Positions 34,171 through 43,870 of a stretch of 64,000 nt of DNA are shown here, piece by piece. Source of the stretch: Streptomyces lydicus (GTDB lineage: Bacteria > Actinomycetota > Actinomycetes > Streptomycetales > Streptomycetaceae); the NCBI RefSeq assembly GCF_001729485.1, contig NZ_CP017157.1:6200001-6264000 (forward strand). The letters are read 5' to 3'. The number at the start of each line of letters is the position of its first letter. Position 1 is the first letter of the stretch. The position numbers and the translations under genes were made by a program. The notes under the pieces are model-generated. The model was not told the origin of the DNA and searched no databases. It worked only from the letters and a program-made list of their open reading frames with translations.

Positions 34171-34935
34171 TCAGACCTCAGGGCGCAGCATCGGCGGGTT
34201 GAGCAACGTCGCCCCACCCGCCCGGAACAGTTGTGCGGGCCGGCCGCCCTGCCGGGTGGTCGTGCCGCCCGTCGGGACCAGGAACCCGGGGGTGCCGGTC
34301 ACCTTGCGGTGGAAGTTGCGGGGGTCCAGCGCCACGCCCCAGACCGCCTCGTAGACCCGCCGGAGCTCGCCCACGGTGAACTCGCGCGGGCAGAAGGCGG
34401 TGGCGAGGGAGGAGTACTCGATCTTCGAGCGGGCCCGCTCGACACCGTCGCTGAGGATCTTGGCGTGGTCGAAGGCGAGCGGTGCCCCCATCTCGCCCTC
34501 GCGGGCGCGGGAGTCGTCCTGCTCCAGCAGGGTCTCCACCGGGGCCCAGCGCGCGCTGTGGGCATCGCCGCCGGCCGTGGGGGCGGGCAGGTCGGGGGCG
34601 AGGACCAGGTGCGCGACGCTGACGACGCGCATCCGGGGGTCGCGCTTGGGGTCGCCGTACGTGGCGAGCTGTTCGAGGTGTGCGCCGTAGACGGGTGACG
34701 GACCCTCGGGGGACTGCGCGTGCAGGCCGGTTTCCTCAGCGAGTTCCCGGGCGGCCGCGTCCCCGAGGTCCTCGTCGGCCCGGACGAACCCGCCGGGCAG
34801 CGCCCAGCGGCCCTGGAACGGCGGCTCACCGCGGCGTACCGCCAGCGCACACAGGGCATGGCGGCGCACGGTGAGCACGACCAGGTCGACGGTGACAGCG
34901 AAGGGCGGGAAGGCCGACGGGTCGTAGGGAGGCAT
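34171..34935 (-). CDS. Nudix hydrolase with C-terminal winged-helix domain (NrtR-like)
   Basis: A 254-residue protein. Residues 8-150 are a Nudix domain with a complete box Gx5Ex7REUxEExGU (Gly49 to Leu71: GGFVRADEDLGDAAARE... EETGL). Residues about 165-235 resemble the winged helix of NrtR-type regulators (EFTVGELRRVYEAVWG, LDPRNFHRKV). NrtR proteins bind ADP-ribose through a Nudix fold that is often catalytically dead; here the box is intact, so it may be a true hydrolase, a regulator, or both. Start ATG 34935, with GGGAGG nearby. It follows the debranching-like gene by 50 bp on the same strand. Confidence 0.85.
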   Translation of the reverse strand: MPPYDPSAFPPFAVTVDLVVLTVRRHALCALAVRRGEPPFQGRWALPGGFVRADEDLGDAAARELAEETGLHAQSPEGPSPVYGAHLEQLATYGDPKRDPRMRVVSVAHLVLAPDLPAPTAGGDAHSARWAPVETLLEQDDSRAREGEMGAPLAFDHAKILSDGVERARSKIEYSSLATAFCPREFTVGELRRVYEAVWGVALDPRNFHRKVTGTPGFLVPTGGTTTRQGGRPAQLFRAGGATLLNPPMLRPEV

Positions 34936-34985
34936 GGCGCGATCATAGTCGTCCGCCTGACGATAAACAGGTCCGCAAGGACACC

Positions 34986-37217
34986 TCACGCCCCCAGTTG
35001 CAGACCTTCCGCCGCCGCCTCGACCATGCCCATGCCGAGTCGGCTGACCCGCAGGGCGAACGGCTGCTCCGCGACGCTCAGGCCGGTGAGCTGTATCGCG
35101 CCGAGCGGGGCCGTGCCGAGCGGCCGCAGGGACACCGTCCCGGCGGGGACGTCGGGACGCAGACCCGTGAGTGCGACGAGGAGGTGCACCGCGCCGGCCG
35201 CCGCCACCGCCGCCGGGCGGCAGGCCGCCGGGTGCGGAACGGGGGCTCCGTCCTCGGTGCGCTGCTCCCCCGCGTACATCTCGGGGAGGCGGTACCCGAA
35301 GCTCTCCGCGGCGTCGAGAACACCCTTCGTCAGCGCGCCGGCCGTCCGCTCGTGGCCGGCCGCGGCCAGCCCGGCGGCGGCGACGGCCGTCTCGTGGACG
35401 CGGACCGCGCCGCTGCGGTGGCCGAAGGGGTTGTAACTGCTCTCCTTGGCGCCCAGCGCCCGCAGTCCCCACCCGGAGTCCATCGCCGGGCCGCCCAGCA
35501 GCCTGGCGAGCTGGTCGGTCTGTGCCGCGTCCAGCAGACCGTCGGCGAGGGTGCCGCCGCCGAGCAGACCGGGGTCCAGCAGATGGGCCGCGGTGGATCC
35601 GAGCGGGGAAACCGGTCGCCCGTCGGCGGTGAGCAGGGCGGCCGGCCGGCCGCCCGAGCGATCCTCGATCCAGAAGTCCGTACGGAACCGTGCGCGCAGC
35701 TCCGCGGCCCATTCCCGCAGGACCACCGCGTCGGACGATCCGTACGCCTCCAGGAGGTCCGCGCCCAGGAGTGCGGCGCGATGGGCGTGGGCCTGGGTCT
35801 CGCAGCGGTACGGCCCGCCGGGCGCGGGGTCGGGTACGTAGCCGGCGCGGCCGCCGCCCCGTCCCTGGGGGTCGCCGGCGATCCGCAGCCATCTCAGGCA
35901 GCGCTCGGCGGCGGGCAGCAGCCGCTCGACCTCCTGCTCCGGGAGCCCCCAACGGCGCGCCTCGGCAAGGACGGTGGGGAACAGCAGCGTCGCCTCGATG
36001 CCGGTGCAGCTCGGCGGGGCGTGCGGGCTGGCGTCCCGGAGCGCGCCGGGAAGACGGCCGAAATCTGCTCCCGGCGTGGTGTGTTGGCTCCGGGCGAGCG
36101 CGCGCAGGGTGCCCGCGGCGAGCCGCGTGCCGAGCGGCAGCAGCATCCGGGCGGCCCAGAGTGCCTCGGCCGGTGCGAGGCCGCAACGCCACGGGAAGCC
36201 GCCCGCGACGTAGACGTCCGTGGGCGCGGCCGGGTCACGCGTGACGAGGCCGTAGAGATCGTTGAGACCGGCCGTCATGAGGGTGTCGGCCCGGTGGTCG
36301 TCACATTCCAGCCGGGCGTCCGCCCAGGGGCGCGGGGGCCGGTCGCCGCGGGTCCGCGGCGCGAACATCCCGCTGCGCGGCCCGGGGATGCGCGCGCTCC
36401 CGGACCGTCCGGGCCCGGTGGAGGGGCCGCCGCCCGGGACTTGGGGGGCGCGTTCCAGTGCGGCGCGCAGTTCGATCGTGCGCCGTCCGCCGGGCGGCAG
36501 TTCCAGTTCCCAGCGCAGCAACCCGGCCGAGGCCAGGGCGTCCTGCGGTGGGGGCGTCGCGGAGACCACGGCGTGTACCCCCGGTCCGGACCAGCGCAGC
36601 CCGGAGCCGTGCACGGTGGCCCGCAGCTCGGGGCCGGGAAGGCCCACGGCAACGGCCCCGAGCTCGGCCAGATCCGTGCCGAGTCTGATCTCGACCGGGA
36701 GCCGCACGGGCCGCGCGGCGCTGCTGCGGAAGGTGATCTCCTCGGTGCCGTCGGCGTACCGCAGGCGCTCCATGCGGATCTCCGGGTCGGGGCCGCGCTC
36801 CCCGCTCCTGCGGATCGTGCCGAGGAAGCGGGCACGGCCGGGGCCCGTCAACCGCCCCTGGACGATGACCGGTTCGCTGCCCGCGACCCGGAGCGCGCAG
36901 TGGGACAGGATCCGCCTGCCGTCGCGGTAGAAGCCGTCCAGGCCGTCGCCGGTCAACTGCCCGGAGGCAGGCGACACCGCGAGGGCCGGCAGGGCCACGC
37001 AGACCAGCGACGTGTGAACGGGCTGCGGCTGCGGTGCCCGGGACGGTGCCGCGCGGCGCTCTTCGGCCGGGCGGCGGGCGGGTTGGGTGGTGGGGACGAT
37101 GCCTGGCACGCTGTGCGCTCCCTGAGGGGGTCGGGGCTCCGTAGGGCCTACGCCACTCAGGTGAACGGTGCGGCCGGCGCGCAGGTCACGGCGGCCGTCC
37201 AGGGTTGGTGTGATCAT
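34986..37217 (-). CDS. Glycogen-debranching-type protein (amylo-alpha-1,6-glucosidase family)
   Basis: A 743-residue protein. The N-terminal beta-rich debranching-enzyme domain spans about 60-330 (QLTGDGLDGFYRDGRRILSH is its hallmark). An (alpha/alpha)6 toroid-type region follows, about 360-690 (AGGFPWRCGLAPAEALWAARML, ESSYNPFGHRSGAVRVHET). The family hydrolyses alpha-1,6 branches in glycogen or related glucans, but substrate and activity are inferred. The ATG at 37217 overlaps the DUF4192 stop by four bases (ATGA), so the two are coupled. The longer upstream frame is a shadow of DUF4192. No signal peptide is seen, so it is cytoplasmic. Confidence 0.82.
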   Translation of the reverse strand: MITPTLDGRRDLRAGRTVHLSGVGPTEPRPPQGAHSVPGIVPTTQPARRPAEERRAAPSRAPQPQPVHTSLVCVALPALAVSPASGQLTGDGLDGFYRDGRRILSHCALRVAGSEPVIVQGRLTGPGRARFLGTIRRSGERGPDPEIRMERLRYADGTEEITFRSSAARPVRLPVEIRLGTDLAELGAVAVGLPGPELRATVHGSGLRWSGPGVHAVVSATPPPQDALASAGLLRWELELPPGGRRTIELRAALERAPQVPGGGPSTGPGRSGSARIPGPRSGMFAPRTRGDRPPRPWADARLECDDHRADTLMTAGLNDLYGLVTRDPAAPTDVYVAGGFPWRCGLAPAEALWAARMLLPLGTRLAAGTLRALARSQHTTPGADFGRLPGALRDASPHAPPSCTGIEATLLFPTVLAEARRWGLPEQEVERLLPAAERCLRWLRIAGDPQGRGGGRAGYVPDPAPGGPYRCETQAHAHRAALLGADLLEAYGSSDAVVLREWAAELRARFRTDFWIEDRSGGRPAALLTADGRPVSPLGSTAAHLLDPGLLGGGTLADGLLDAAQTDQLARLLGGPAMDSGWGLRALGAKESSYNPFGHRSGAVRVHETAVAAAGLAAAGHERTAGALTKGVLDAAESFGYRLPEMYAGEQRTEDGAPVPHPAACRPAAVAAAGAVHLLVALTGLRPDVPAGTVSLRPLGTAPLGAIQLTGLSVAEQPFALRVSRLGMGMVEAAAEGLQLGA

Positions 37218-38818
37218 CGCCGGCTCCGGTCGTCGTCCCGGCCGGCCCGGCGCCTGGTACGCCGGTCGGTCGTACGGCCGCCGGGGCCGGTGGCGCCGCG
37301 CGGTCCGCGGGGGCGGGTGGCGGCTTCCGGACGGGCCGGGTCCGGCCGCTTCGGGGAGCGGGGCGTCTCCTTGCCGGCGAGTGCGGACTGCGTGCCGGCG
37401 GCGGGGGCGGGCGCGTTCTCCTCGCCCATCGCCTCCCGACGCTGTTCGCGCAGGCATCGGCGCAGCGGCTCCGGGTCGAGTCCCTCGTTGATGGCACGAT
37501 GCAACAGCTGGGCGAAGGTGTACTCGGGGTCCAGGGACAGGGCGTGGCTGAGGGCGATCCGCGCCGACGGCCCGTCCTCGGTGGACCAGCACACCCAGGC
37601 GGCGAGGGTGACGGGGGCCACCGCGTGTTCCGCGTAGCCGCCGGCACAGCGACGGGCGAGGGCGCGCCACAGCCGCAGGGCCGGTGCCGCGGCGGAACCG
37701 TCCATCCACTCGGCGGCGCGGTCACGGGTGCAGCGGTCCTGGAGGCCGAGGATGAGATCGGCCGCCTCGGCGTCGGTGATCAGCGCGTCGTCGCAGGCGT
37801 CCCGGGCCCGGTTGCTGCCCGAGGGGGTGTCCTGACGGAACCGGTGGATCATCGCTTCCGCCAGGTCGAGGGTGGCCCGGCGGACCGCTAGGGCGCTCTC
37901 GTTTCCGAGCATCCGCGGGACCAGCGCGCCGGCCGCCTTGTCCAGGGCCTTCTCCTGCTCGGCTCCCCGCCGTCCGGTACGGGGCTTCAGCCGCGCCTCC
38001 ATCTCCTTGAGCGAGCCGCGCACCTGCATTCCCGCGTATGCGGCGGCGGCCGCCATCACGGACGTACCCGGCATGACCATCGGGGTGCCCTCGGCGGGGC
38101 AGCAGCGGAAGTCCGGGCAGCAGTAGGACCAGAAGCGGCCGTTGGAGAGGCACAGTGCTTCGAGGACCGGCACGTCGAGTGCGCCGCACGCGGTGCGCAG
38201 TCGCTGGGCGAGCGGGCGCAGCCGGTCCTTGACGTCGCGGCCGGTCTCACCGGGCGCGGGCTCCTGGCAGAGGTAGACGATGATCGCCGCGGGTGGGGCC
38301 GCGTCGTCCGGGCCCGCCGAGATCAGACAGTCGGCGAGTTGGTCGGCGACGTCCGGCCACTGGGCGGTGTCGGCGGGGATGCCGAGCCGGACCCGGCCGC
38401 CGAAGCGTCCACGCTCACCGTGCAGCGCCACCATCACGATCGAATCGTCCGGATAGAAGCCCATGAGATAGGGCAGGGCGTCGGCGAGTTCGGCCGGGCC
38501 GCGCAGGGTGACCTGGGTTTCGGCGGGAGGGGCGGCTTCCGTGTGGGCGGCGGTGAAGGACTGGGAGGCGGGCGCGGAGTTCTGCGCGGAGTCGGATTGG
38601 CCGGCGGGCGTTGAGTGGGCGGTCTTCTCGGTGAGATTTGCGGGGTCTTTACGCTCGGCGTTATTCGCGCTCGCGTCGTTATTCGCGGAGTCGGAGTCGG
38701 AGTGGGAGTGGGTGGAATTCACGGAGGCGGAGGCCGGGTCGGTCGGGGAGACCGGCGGCGCATTTTCCGTGGAGTTGCTGTCGATGCCGTGCTTGCTCGG
38801 GTCGCTGTGCGGATTCAT
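37214..38818 (-). CDS. DUF4192 family protein
   Basis: A 534-residue actinobacterial protein. The first 100 residues are unusually rich in Ser, Asn, Asp and Thr ([20 protein letters not shown]) and probably disordered. The DUF4192 domain starts near [29 protein letters not shown] and runs to about residue 450. A Cys cluster, [13 protein letters not shown], could bind zinc. The C-terminus is Arg/Pro-rich. No enzymatic function is known for the family. It heads the run with the debranching-like and Nudix genes and is divergent from recQ across a gap holding two inverted DnaA boxes. Confidence 0.85.
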   Translation of the reverse strand: MNPHSDPSKHGIDSNSTENAPPVSPTDPASASVNSTHSHSDSDSANNDASANNAERKDPANLTEKTAHSTPAGQSDSAQNSAPASQSFTAAHTEAAPPAETQVTLRGPAELADALPYLMGFYPDDSIVMVALHGERGRFGGRVRLGIPADTAQWPDVADQLADCLISAGPDDAAPPAAIIVYLCQEPAPGETGRDVKDRLRPLAQRLRTACGALDVPVLEALCLSNGRFWSYCCPDFRCCPAEGTPMVMPGTSVMAAAAAYAGMQVRGSLKEMEARLKPRTGRRGAEQEKALDKAAGALVPRMLGNESALAVRRATLDLAEAMIHRFRQDTPSGSNRARDACDDALITDAEAADLILGLQDRCTRDRAAEWMDGSAAAPALRLWRALARRCAGGYAEHAVAPVTLAAWVCWSTEDGPSARIALSHALSLDPEYTFAQLLHRAINEGLDPEPLRRCLREQRREAMGEENAPAPAAGTQSALAGKETPRSPKRPDPARPEAATRPRGPRGATGPGGRTTDRRTRRRAGRDDDRSRR

Positions 38819-38857
38819 GGCTCGAAGATCCCGCGATTCGCCTCCGCCCCGCGACCC

Positions 38858-38893
38858 CTGTGGATAACTCCCGGGTGACGGGGTTATCCACAG
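38858..38893. promoter_or_regulatory. Two inverted DnaA-type boxes between DUF4192 and recQ
   Basis: CTGTGGATAAC (38858-38868) and GTTATCCACAG (38883-38893) form a perfect 11-bp inverted repeat with a 14-bp spacer. Each arm contains TTATCCACA, the E. coli R1-type DnaA box (the common streptomycete box is TTGTCCACA). The position in the divergent promoter gap suggests DnaA control of recQ and/or DUF4192, or another dyad-binding protein. Confidence 0.6.
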
Positions 38894-38943
38894 TTTCGGG
38901 TGGGGGTTCGCGCGTTGTCAGTGGCATCGGGTTGCATGGGGGC

Positions 38944-41109
38944 ATGAGCAACGAAGAGCTGCGTGCCGCAGCCGACGCCGTCCTGTCGCGCCTCGTCGGG
39001 GATCCCGGCGGGGAGGCCAGGCTGCGCGAGGACCAGTGGCGGGCGATCGAGGCGCTGGTCGCCGAGCACCGTCGGGCGCTGGTCGTGCAGCGCACGGGCT
39101 GGGGCAAGTCCGCGGTCTATTTCGTCGCGACGGCGCTGCTGCGGGAGCGCGGCAGCGGACCGACGGTGATCGTCTCGCCGCTGCTCGCGCTCATGCGCAA
39201 CCAGGTCGACGCCGCCGCGCGGGCCGGGATCCGCGCGCGCACGATCAACTCCGCCAACACCGAGGAGTGGGACACCGTCCAGGCCGAGGTGGCGGCGGGC
39301 GAGGTGGACGTCCTGCTGGTGAGCCCCGAGCGGCTCAACAATCCCGACTTCCGTGATCAGGTGCTGCCCAAGCTCGCGGCGGCGACCGGCCTGCTGGTGG
39401 TCGACGAGGCACACTGCATCTCCGACTGGGGCCATGACTTCCGGCCGGACTACCGACGGCTGCGCACGATGCTCGCCGACCTCCCGCCGGATGTGCCCGT
39501 GCTCGCCACGACCGCCACGGCCAACGCCCGCGTGACGGCCGATGTGGCGGAGCAGCTGGGGACGGGCGAGGGTGCCGCCGAGACGCTGGTGCTGCGTGGT
39601 GCGCTCGACCGGGAGAGCCTCAGCCTGGGCGTGCTGCCGCTGCAGGATGCCGCGCACCGTCTCGCCTGGCTCGCGGATCATCTGCCCGAGCTGCCGGGCT
39701 CGGGGATCATCTACACGCTCACCGTCGCCGCCGCCGAGGAGGTCACCGCGTTCCTTCGCCAGCGGGGTCACACGGTGGCGTCGTACACGGGGAAGACGGA
39801 GAACGCCGACCGTCAGCAGGCCGAGGACGATCTGCTCGCCAACCGGGTCAAGGCGCTGGTGGCGACCTCCGCGCTGGGCATGGGCTTCGACAAGCCCGAC
39901 CTGGGTTTCGTGGTGCACCTGGGTTCGCCGTCGTCCCCCATCGCGTACTACCAGCAGGTGGGCCGCGCGGGCCGTGGCGTCGAGCACGCCGAGGTGCTGC
40001 TGCTGCCCGGCCGTGAGGACGAGGCGATCTGGAAGTACTTCGCCTCGCTGGCGTTCCCTCCCGAGGCGCAGGTCCGGGAGACGCTGGACGTCCTGGCGGC
40101 GGCCGGCCGGCCGGTGTCGCTACCCGCCCTGGAGCCTCAGGTCGAGCTGCGCCGGTCCCGGCTGGAGATCATGCTCAAGGTGCTCGACGTGGACGGCGCC
40201 GTGCAGCGCGTCAAGGGCGGCTGGATCGCGACGGGCCGGCCCTGGACGTACGACACCGAGCGCTATGCCTGGGTGACCCGTCAGCGCGAGGCCGAGCAGC
40301 AGGCCATGCGGGAGTACGCCACGACGACGGGCTGCCGGATGGAGTTCCTGCGCCGCCAGCTCGACGACGAGGCGGCGGTGGCGTGCGGTCGCTGCGACAA
40401 CTGCGCCGGTGCGCGGTTCGGCACCGAGGTCTCCGCCGCCTCGCTGGACGCGGCGCGCGGTGAGCTGGGGCGCCCGGGCGTGGAGGTGGAGCCGAGGCGG
40501 ATGTGGCCTACGGGGCTGCCGGCCGTCGGCATCGACCTCAAGGGGCGCATTCCGGCGGGCGAGCTGGCGGCGACCGGCCGGGCTCTGGGACGGCTCTCGG
40601 ACATCGGCTGGGGCAACCGGCTGCGGCCGATGCTCGCACCGCAGGCACCGGACGGGCCGATTCCGGACGATGTGGCGTCCGCGGTGGTCACGGTGCTCGC
40701 CGACTGGGCCAAGGGGCCCGGTGGTTGGGCCTCGGGTGCGGCGGACGCACCGCACCGCCCGGTGGGTGTGGTCTGTCTCTCCTCGCACAGCCGCCCGCAG
40801 CTGATCCGGTCGCTCGCCGAGCGGATCGCCGCGGTCGGCCGGATGCCGTTCCTGGGCACGGTGACCTCCGCGGACGACGGCGCCGAGGGCAGGATTCCGC
40901 GCAGCAACAGCGCCCAGCGCCTGCGGGCCCTGCACGGTTCGCTCGGCGTACCGCCGGAGCTGGCCGAGGCGTTGGCGTCCGCCGGCGGCCCGGTGCTCCT
41001 GGTGGACGATTACGCCGACTCCGGCTGGACCCTGGCGGTGGCCGCCCGGCTGCTGCGCAAGGCCGGCGCGGAGGGGGTGTTTCCGCTGGTCCTCGCCGTA
41101 CAGGGGTAG
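38944..41109 (+). CDS. recQ: RecQ-family DNA helicase with C-terminal phosphoribosyltransferase-like domain
   Basis: A 721-residue ATP-dependent 3'-5' helicase. Motif I is RTGWGKS (about 49), motif [20 protein letters not shown] (about 154), motif [11 protein letters not shown]. The zinc-binding Cys set lies in GCRMEF (about 464) and CGRCDNC (480-486). After about residue 590 there is no HRDC domain; instead the tail [22 protein letters not shown]... [21 protein letters not shown] (loop at about 686) has the PRPP-loop form of type I phosphoribosyltransferases. RecQ unwinds forks and recombination intermediates; what the fused domain does is unknown. ATG 38944 with GGGGG just before it. Confidence 0.88.
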   Translation: MSNEELRAAADAVLSRLVGDPGGEARLREDQWRAIEALVAEHRRALVVQRTGWGKSAVYFVATALLRERGSGPTVIVSPLLALMRNQVDAAARAGIRARTINSANTEEWDTVQAEVAAGEVDVLLVSPERLNNPDFRDQVLPKLAAATGLLVVDEAHCISDWGHDFRPDYRRLRTMLADLPPDVPVLATTATANARVTADVAEQLGTGEGAAETLVLRGALDRESLSLGVLPLQDAAHRLAWLADHLPELPGSGIIYTLTVAAAEEVTAFLRQRGHTVASYTGKTENADRQQAEDDLLANRVKALVATSALGMGFDKPDLGFVVHLGSPSSPIAYYQQVGRAGRGVEHAEVLLLPGREDEAIWKYFASLAFPPEAQVRETLDVLAAAGRPVSLPALEPQVELRRSRLEIMLKVLDVDGAVQRVKGGWIATGRPWTYDTERYAWVTRQREAEQQAMREYATTTGCRMEFLRRQLDDEAAVACGRCDNCAGARFGTEVSAASLDAARGELGRPGVEVEPRRMWPTGLPAVGIDLKGRIPAGELAATGRALGRLSDIGWGNRLRPMLAPQAPDGPIPDDVASAVVTVLADWAKGPGGWASGAADAPHRPVGVVCLSSHSRPQLIRSLAERIAAVGRMPFLGTVTSADDGAEGRIPRSNSAQRLRALHGSLGVPPELAEALASAGGPVLLVDDYADSGWTLAVAARLLRKAGAEGVFPLVLAVQG

Positions 41110-41334
41110 CGGCGGCGGTTCGGCGCGCGGCCGGTGCGACGGGAGGCGACATTTGCGAATCAAGGGGCGTTAACGGGCGGGTGCGGAAATTGCTCGTTGC
41201 CCGCATCGCTGTGCGACCGCGAGAATTGGAGTTGCTTCCCCAACCGGCCGTCCGTGGTCAGGCAGGGCCATGTCGTGGTGCACCGGCGCACCCGGGCATG
41301 CCCGTTGCGCTGACGCGTAGACGAAGGGAGGAAC

Positions 41335-42072
41335 GTGACCTTCGGCTTCGCCCCGCCCCCGCATACGTCCCCGCCCGCGTCCGCCGATCCCGCCGCCCGA
41401 CTGGGCCGGATGCTGGAGCCCGCCGAATGGGCCTCCGCCGGCATCCCGTTGCTGCGCAACCCCCGCGAGGTTGTCACCGGCCTGCACGACCGTCATCGCC
41501 CGGGGCCGTCGACGGCCATCGTGGCGGTGCTCGATCTCCATGAACGGGTGACGGCCAGCGCGTCGTTCACCGAGCCCGCGGCCGCTCCCGACGGCTGGGA
41601 GTACCGCAACGCGCTGCTGACGCACCTGCGCCGGGTGATCCCGCACGACCTGCGGCTGCGTACCCCGGTGCGGACGGCGGTGCTGCTCTACTGCCGTGCG
41701 GGCGAGGCCCGTTGGACGGAGGCCGACGGCGCGTGGATGTGGGGGCTGCGCGACGCCTGCACCCTGCACGGGCTGCGCTGCGGCGCGTACATCACGCTGA
41801 CGCCCGACCGGTGGCAGGTGCTCGGCGAGGGCCGCGGAGGCCGCCGCCCCGGTTCACCGGCCCCCGCCCCGCAGGGCGCGGAGGGACTCCGTGCGGCGAC
41901 CGCGCGTACGACGCCACACCGTGCACGCGCGGCACGCCCGGACTCCCCCGGTACGCCCCCGCAGCGCCCGGACTCCCGTCGTGCGGCCCCGGCCCTCCCC
42001 CAGGGGGGAGTGACGCCGAGGAGCACCGGGGGCGGCGCCCCGGAAGCGCACCGGCACACGGCGGCACGCTGA
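41335..42072 (+). CDS. Unrecognised conserved-looking protein
   Basis: A 245-residue protein I do not recognise. GTG start with GGGAGG four bases upstream. The N-terminal 20 residues are Pro-rich. Residues about 30-165 look folded (EPAEWASAGIPLLRNPREVV, LDLHERVTASASFTEPA, VRTAVLLYCRAGEARWTEADGAW). The last 80 are Arg/Pro/Ala-rich and disordered. No transmembrane segment, signal peptide or catalytic motif is evident. A 225-bp gap separates it from recQ, with an A/T-richer part near 41155-41230 that may be its promoter, so it is probably a separate unit. A strong terminator follows. Confidence 0.6.
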   Translation: MTFGFAPPPHTSPPASADPAARLGRMLEPAEWASAGIPLLRNPREVVTGLHDRHRPGPSTAIVAVLDLHERVTASASFTEPAAAPDGWEYRNALLTHLRRVIPHDLRLRTPVRTAVLLYCRAGEARWTEADGAWMWGLRDACTLHGLRCGAYITLTPDRWQVLGEGRGGRRPGSPAPAPQGAEGLRAATARTTPHRARAARPDSPGTPPQRPDSRRAAPALPQGGVTPRSTGGGAPEAHRHTAAR

Positions 42073-42111
42073 CCGGACCGAGTGGCGGCTCACCCCTCGG
42101 GAACGCGAGCG

Positions 42112-42140
42112 AGCCCGTCGGCCTCCGAGGCCGACGGGCT
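42112..42140. terminator. Convergent terminator
   Basis: Near-perfect palindrome AGCCCGTCGGCCTC-C-GAGGCCGACGGGCT between two convergent genes. Confidence 0.8.
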
Positions 42141-42157
42141 GCTGCGGGCGGGAGCGG

Positions 42158-42826
42158 TCAGGCGTTCGCGCCGAGGACGCTGTTGATCCGCTGCGGGTCA
42201 CCGCAGACGATCAGCAGCGTTCGGGCACGGGCCATCGCGGAAGGCAGGGCCACCGCGGCGGTCTCGTCCGGACCGCCGTTGAGGGCGACGATCACGACGG
42301 GCCGGCCGGTGGCACGCCCGGCGGCGGCGTCCGCGTAGAACACATCGTCCGCGGCGTCGTGTTGGGCCCAGTAGGACGCCTCACCGAAGGACAGTTCGTG
42401 CGCGGCCCACGGGTGGGCGTCGCCGGTGGTCAGCACCAGGATCTCGCCCGGGGCGCGCCCGGAGTCCAGCAGCAGGTCCACGGCCTCGTCGGCGGCGTCG
42501 ATGGCGCCGTCGGCAGGGGCCGGGATCAGCTGGAGCTGCGCTCCTGCGGTGCCGGTCTTGCCCGTGGGGGGCTGCGACGAGCCGGTGCGCTGCGCCGGCG
42601 GAGCGGCGACCGGCCCGCGCGGCGGGGCAGCAGGTCCGGGCTTGCCCGGACGGGCGCTGGCCGCGGGGGCGCCACGCGGAGGTGCGGGGCGAGGACCGGG
42701 GCCAGGAACAGGACGGGGGGTCGGCGCGGTGCGGCCGGCGGCCGGAGTTGCGCGGGGACCCGGGACACTCTCGTGAATCTGAGGCTCCTCGGGGATGAGA
42801 GGCATAAGACGATGTCTATCAAACAT
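42158..42826 (-). CDS. Uncharacterised protein with Pro-rich N-terminus and helicase-C-like tail
   Basis: About 222 residues (ATG 42826; a later ATG at 42805 is possible). Residues 1-110 are Pro/Ala/Gly-rich and disordered. The C-terminal 110 residues form a compact domain: QLQLIPAPADGAIDAADEAVDLLLDSG, APGEILVLTTGDAHPWA, RPVVIVALNGG, ending ARTLLIVCGDPQRINSVLG. The order (nucleotide-free beta strands, VIVALNGG, ARTLLIVCGD) is reminiscent of the C-terminal part of UvrD-type helicases (the VA-x-TRA-x region), but no P-loop is present, so it cannot be an active helicase alone. It follows rnhB by 45 bp on the same strand, likely co-transcribed. Confidence 0.6.
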   Translation of the reverse strand: MFDRHRLMPLIPEEPQIHESVPGPRATPAAGRTAPTPRPVPGPGPRPAPPRGAPAASARPGKPGPAAPPRGPVAAPPAQRTGSSQPPTGKTGTAGAQLQLIPAPADGAIDAADEAVDLLLDSGRAPGEILVLTTGDAHPWAAHELSFGEASYWAQHDAADDVFYADAAAGRATGRPVVIVALNGGPDETAAVALPSAMARARTLLIVCGDPQRINSVLGANA

Positions 42827-42871
42827 AGGTGCGGGACATGTCATCGGGTACCGAATTGATGCCCGCACCGC

Positions 42872-43573
42872 TCAGAAGTCGAAGCCGAGTTGGCCACCGG
42901 CTTCCAGAGCGGCTGCTTCGGGGGTGATGCGCACCTTCTTCAGATGCCGCCACCGGGGCAGGGCGTCCATGTAGGACCACGACACTCGGTGGTGCGGCGT
43001 GGGACCGTACTCCTCCAGGGCGATGCGATGGGTCGGCGAGGGGTAGCCGGCGTTGGCCGCAAAGTCGAAGTCGGCGTATTCCAGGCCCAGTTCGGCCATC
43101 ATCGCGTCGCGTCGCACCTTGGCGATCACGGACGCGGCGGAGACCGCGATGCAGGACTGGTCGCCCTTGATGACTGTGCGGACCCGCCAGGGCGTGCCCA
43201 GGTAATCGTGCTTGCCGTCGAGGATGACCGCGTCCGGCCGGACCGGCAGCGCCTCCAGGGCGCGTACGGCCGCCAGGCGCAACGCCGCGGTCATACCGAG
43301 CGCGTCGATCTCCTCCGGCGAGGCATGCCCCAGGCCGTACGCCGTGACCCAGGCGCCGAGCACGTCGCACAGTTCGGCGCGGCGCTTGGGAGTCAGCAGC
43401 TTTGAATCGGTGAGTCCGTCGGGCGGTCGGCGTAGTCCGGTGACGGCCGCGCAGACGCTGACCGGACCGGCCCAGGCACCGCGTCCGACCTCGTCGATCC
43501 CTGCAACGATCTTGGCGCCGGTTGTGGCGCGCAATGATCGCTCGACGGAATGGGTGGGGGGCACGTACGGCAT
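42872..43573 (-). CDS. rnhB: Ribonuclease HII
   Basis: A 233-residue endonuclease that removes ribonucleotides from DNA:RNA hybrids. Signature residues are [13 protein letters not shown] (first two acidic ligands), LDGKHDYL, and the downstream [21 protein letters not shown] and [10 protein letters not shown] segments, all as in RNase HII. ATG 43573 ([14 protein letters not shown]) was chosen; the 87-codon upstream extension is Arg/Pro-rich and unlike protein. The 297-bp gap upstream contains only G/C-rich sequence with no gene I can support. Genome-maintenance neighbours (recQ, nrdRJ, lexA) fit this role. Confidence 0.95.
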   Translation of the reverse strand: MPYVPPTHSVERSLRATTGAKIVAGIDEVGRGAWAGPVSVCAAVTGLRRPPDGLTDSKLLTPKRRAELCDVLGAWVTAYGLGHASPEEIDALGMTAALRLAAVRALEALPVRPDAVILDGKHDYLGTPWRVRTVIKGDQSCIAVSAASVIAKVRRDAMMAELGLEYADFDFAANAGYPSPTHRIALEEYGPTPHHRVSWSYMDALPRWRHLKKVRITPEAAALEAGGQLGFDF

Positions 43574-43870
43574 GGCGCCAGCAAGGTTACGCCTATTCGG
43601 GCCGGCCGTCCGCATCGGATCCGAACCTGGGGACGAATACGGGGAGCACCGGTGGGAGCGGGGGCGCCGGACACCGCTACCGGCCGGTACGCGTAGCCCG
43701 GCGCGGACGGTGTGCGGCGCACGTGTGCGGCCCCCGCGACCGGGCGTCGTGCGCGCCCGCACGGGGCCGAAGTGGCCGTCGCGCACGGCGGGTTGTGGGC
43801 ATGGCTGAACGCGGGAGGGGTGGCGGACGATCATCTGGTGGCGGGGGGGGAGCCCGGTGGGCGGGTCCGG

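Noticed and set aside
43574..43870. Small plus-strand frames in the gap upstream of rnhB
   Set aside because: Composition is Arg/Gly-rich, no start signal, and the frames are shared with the antisense of neighbouring genes.
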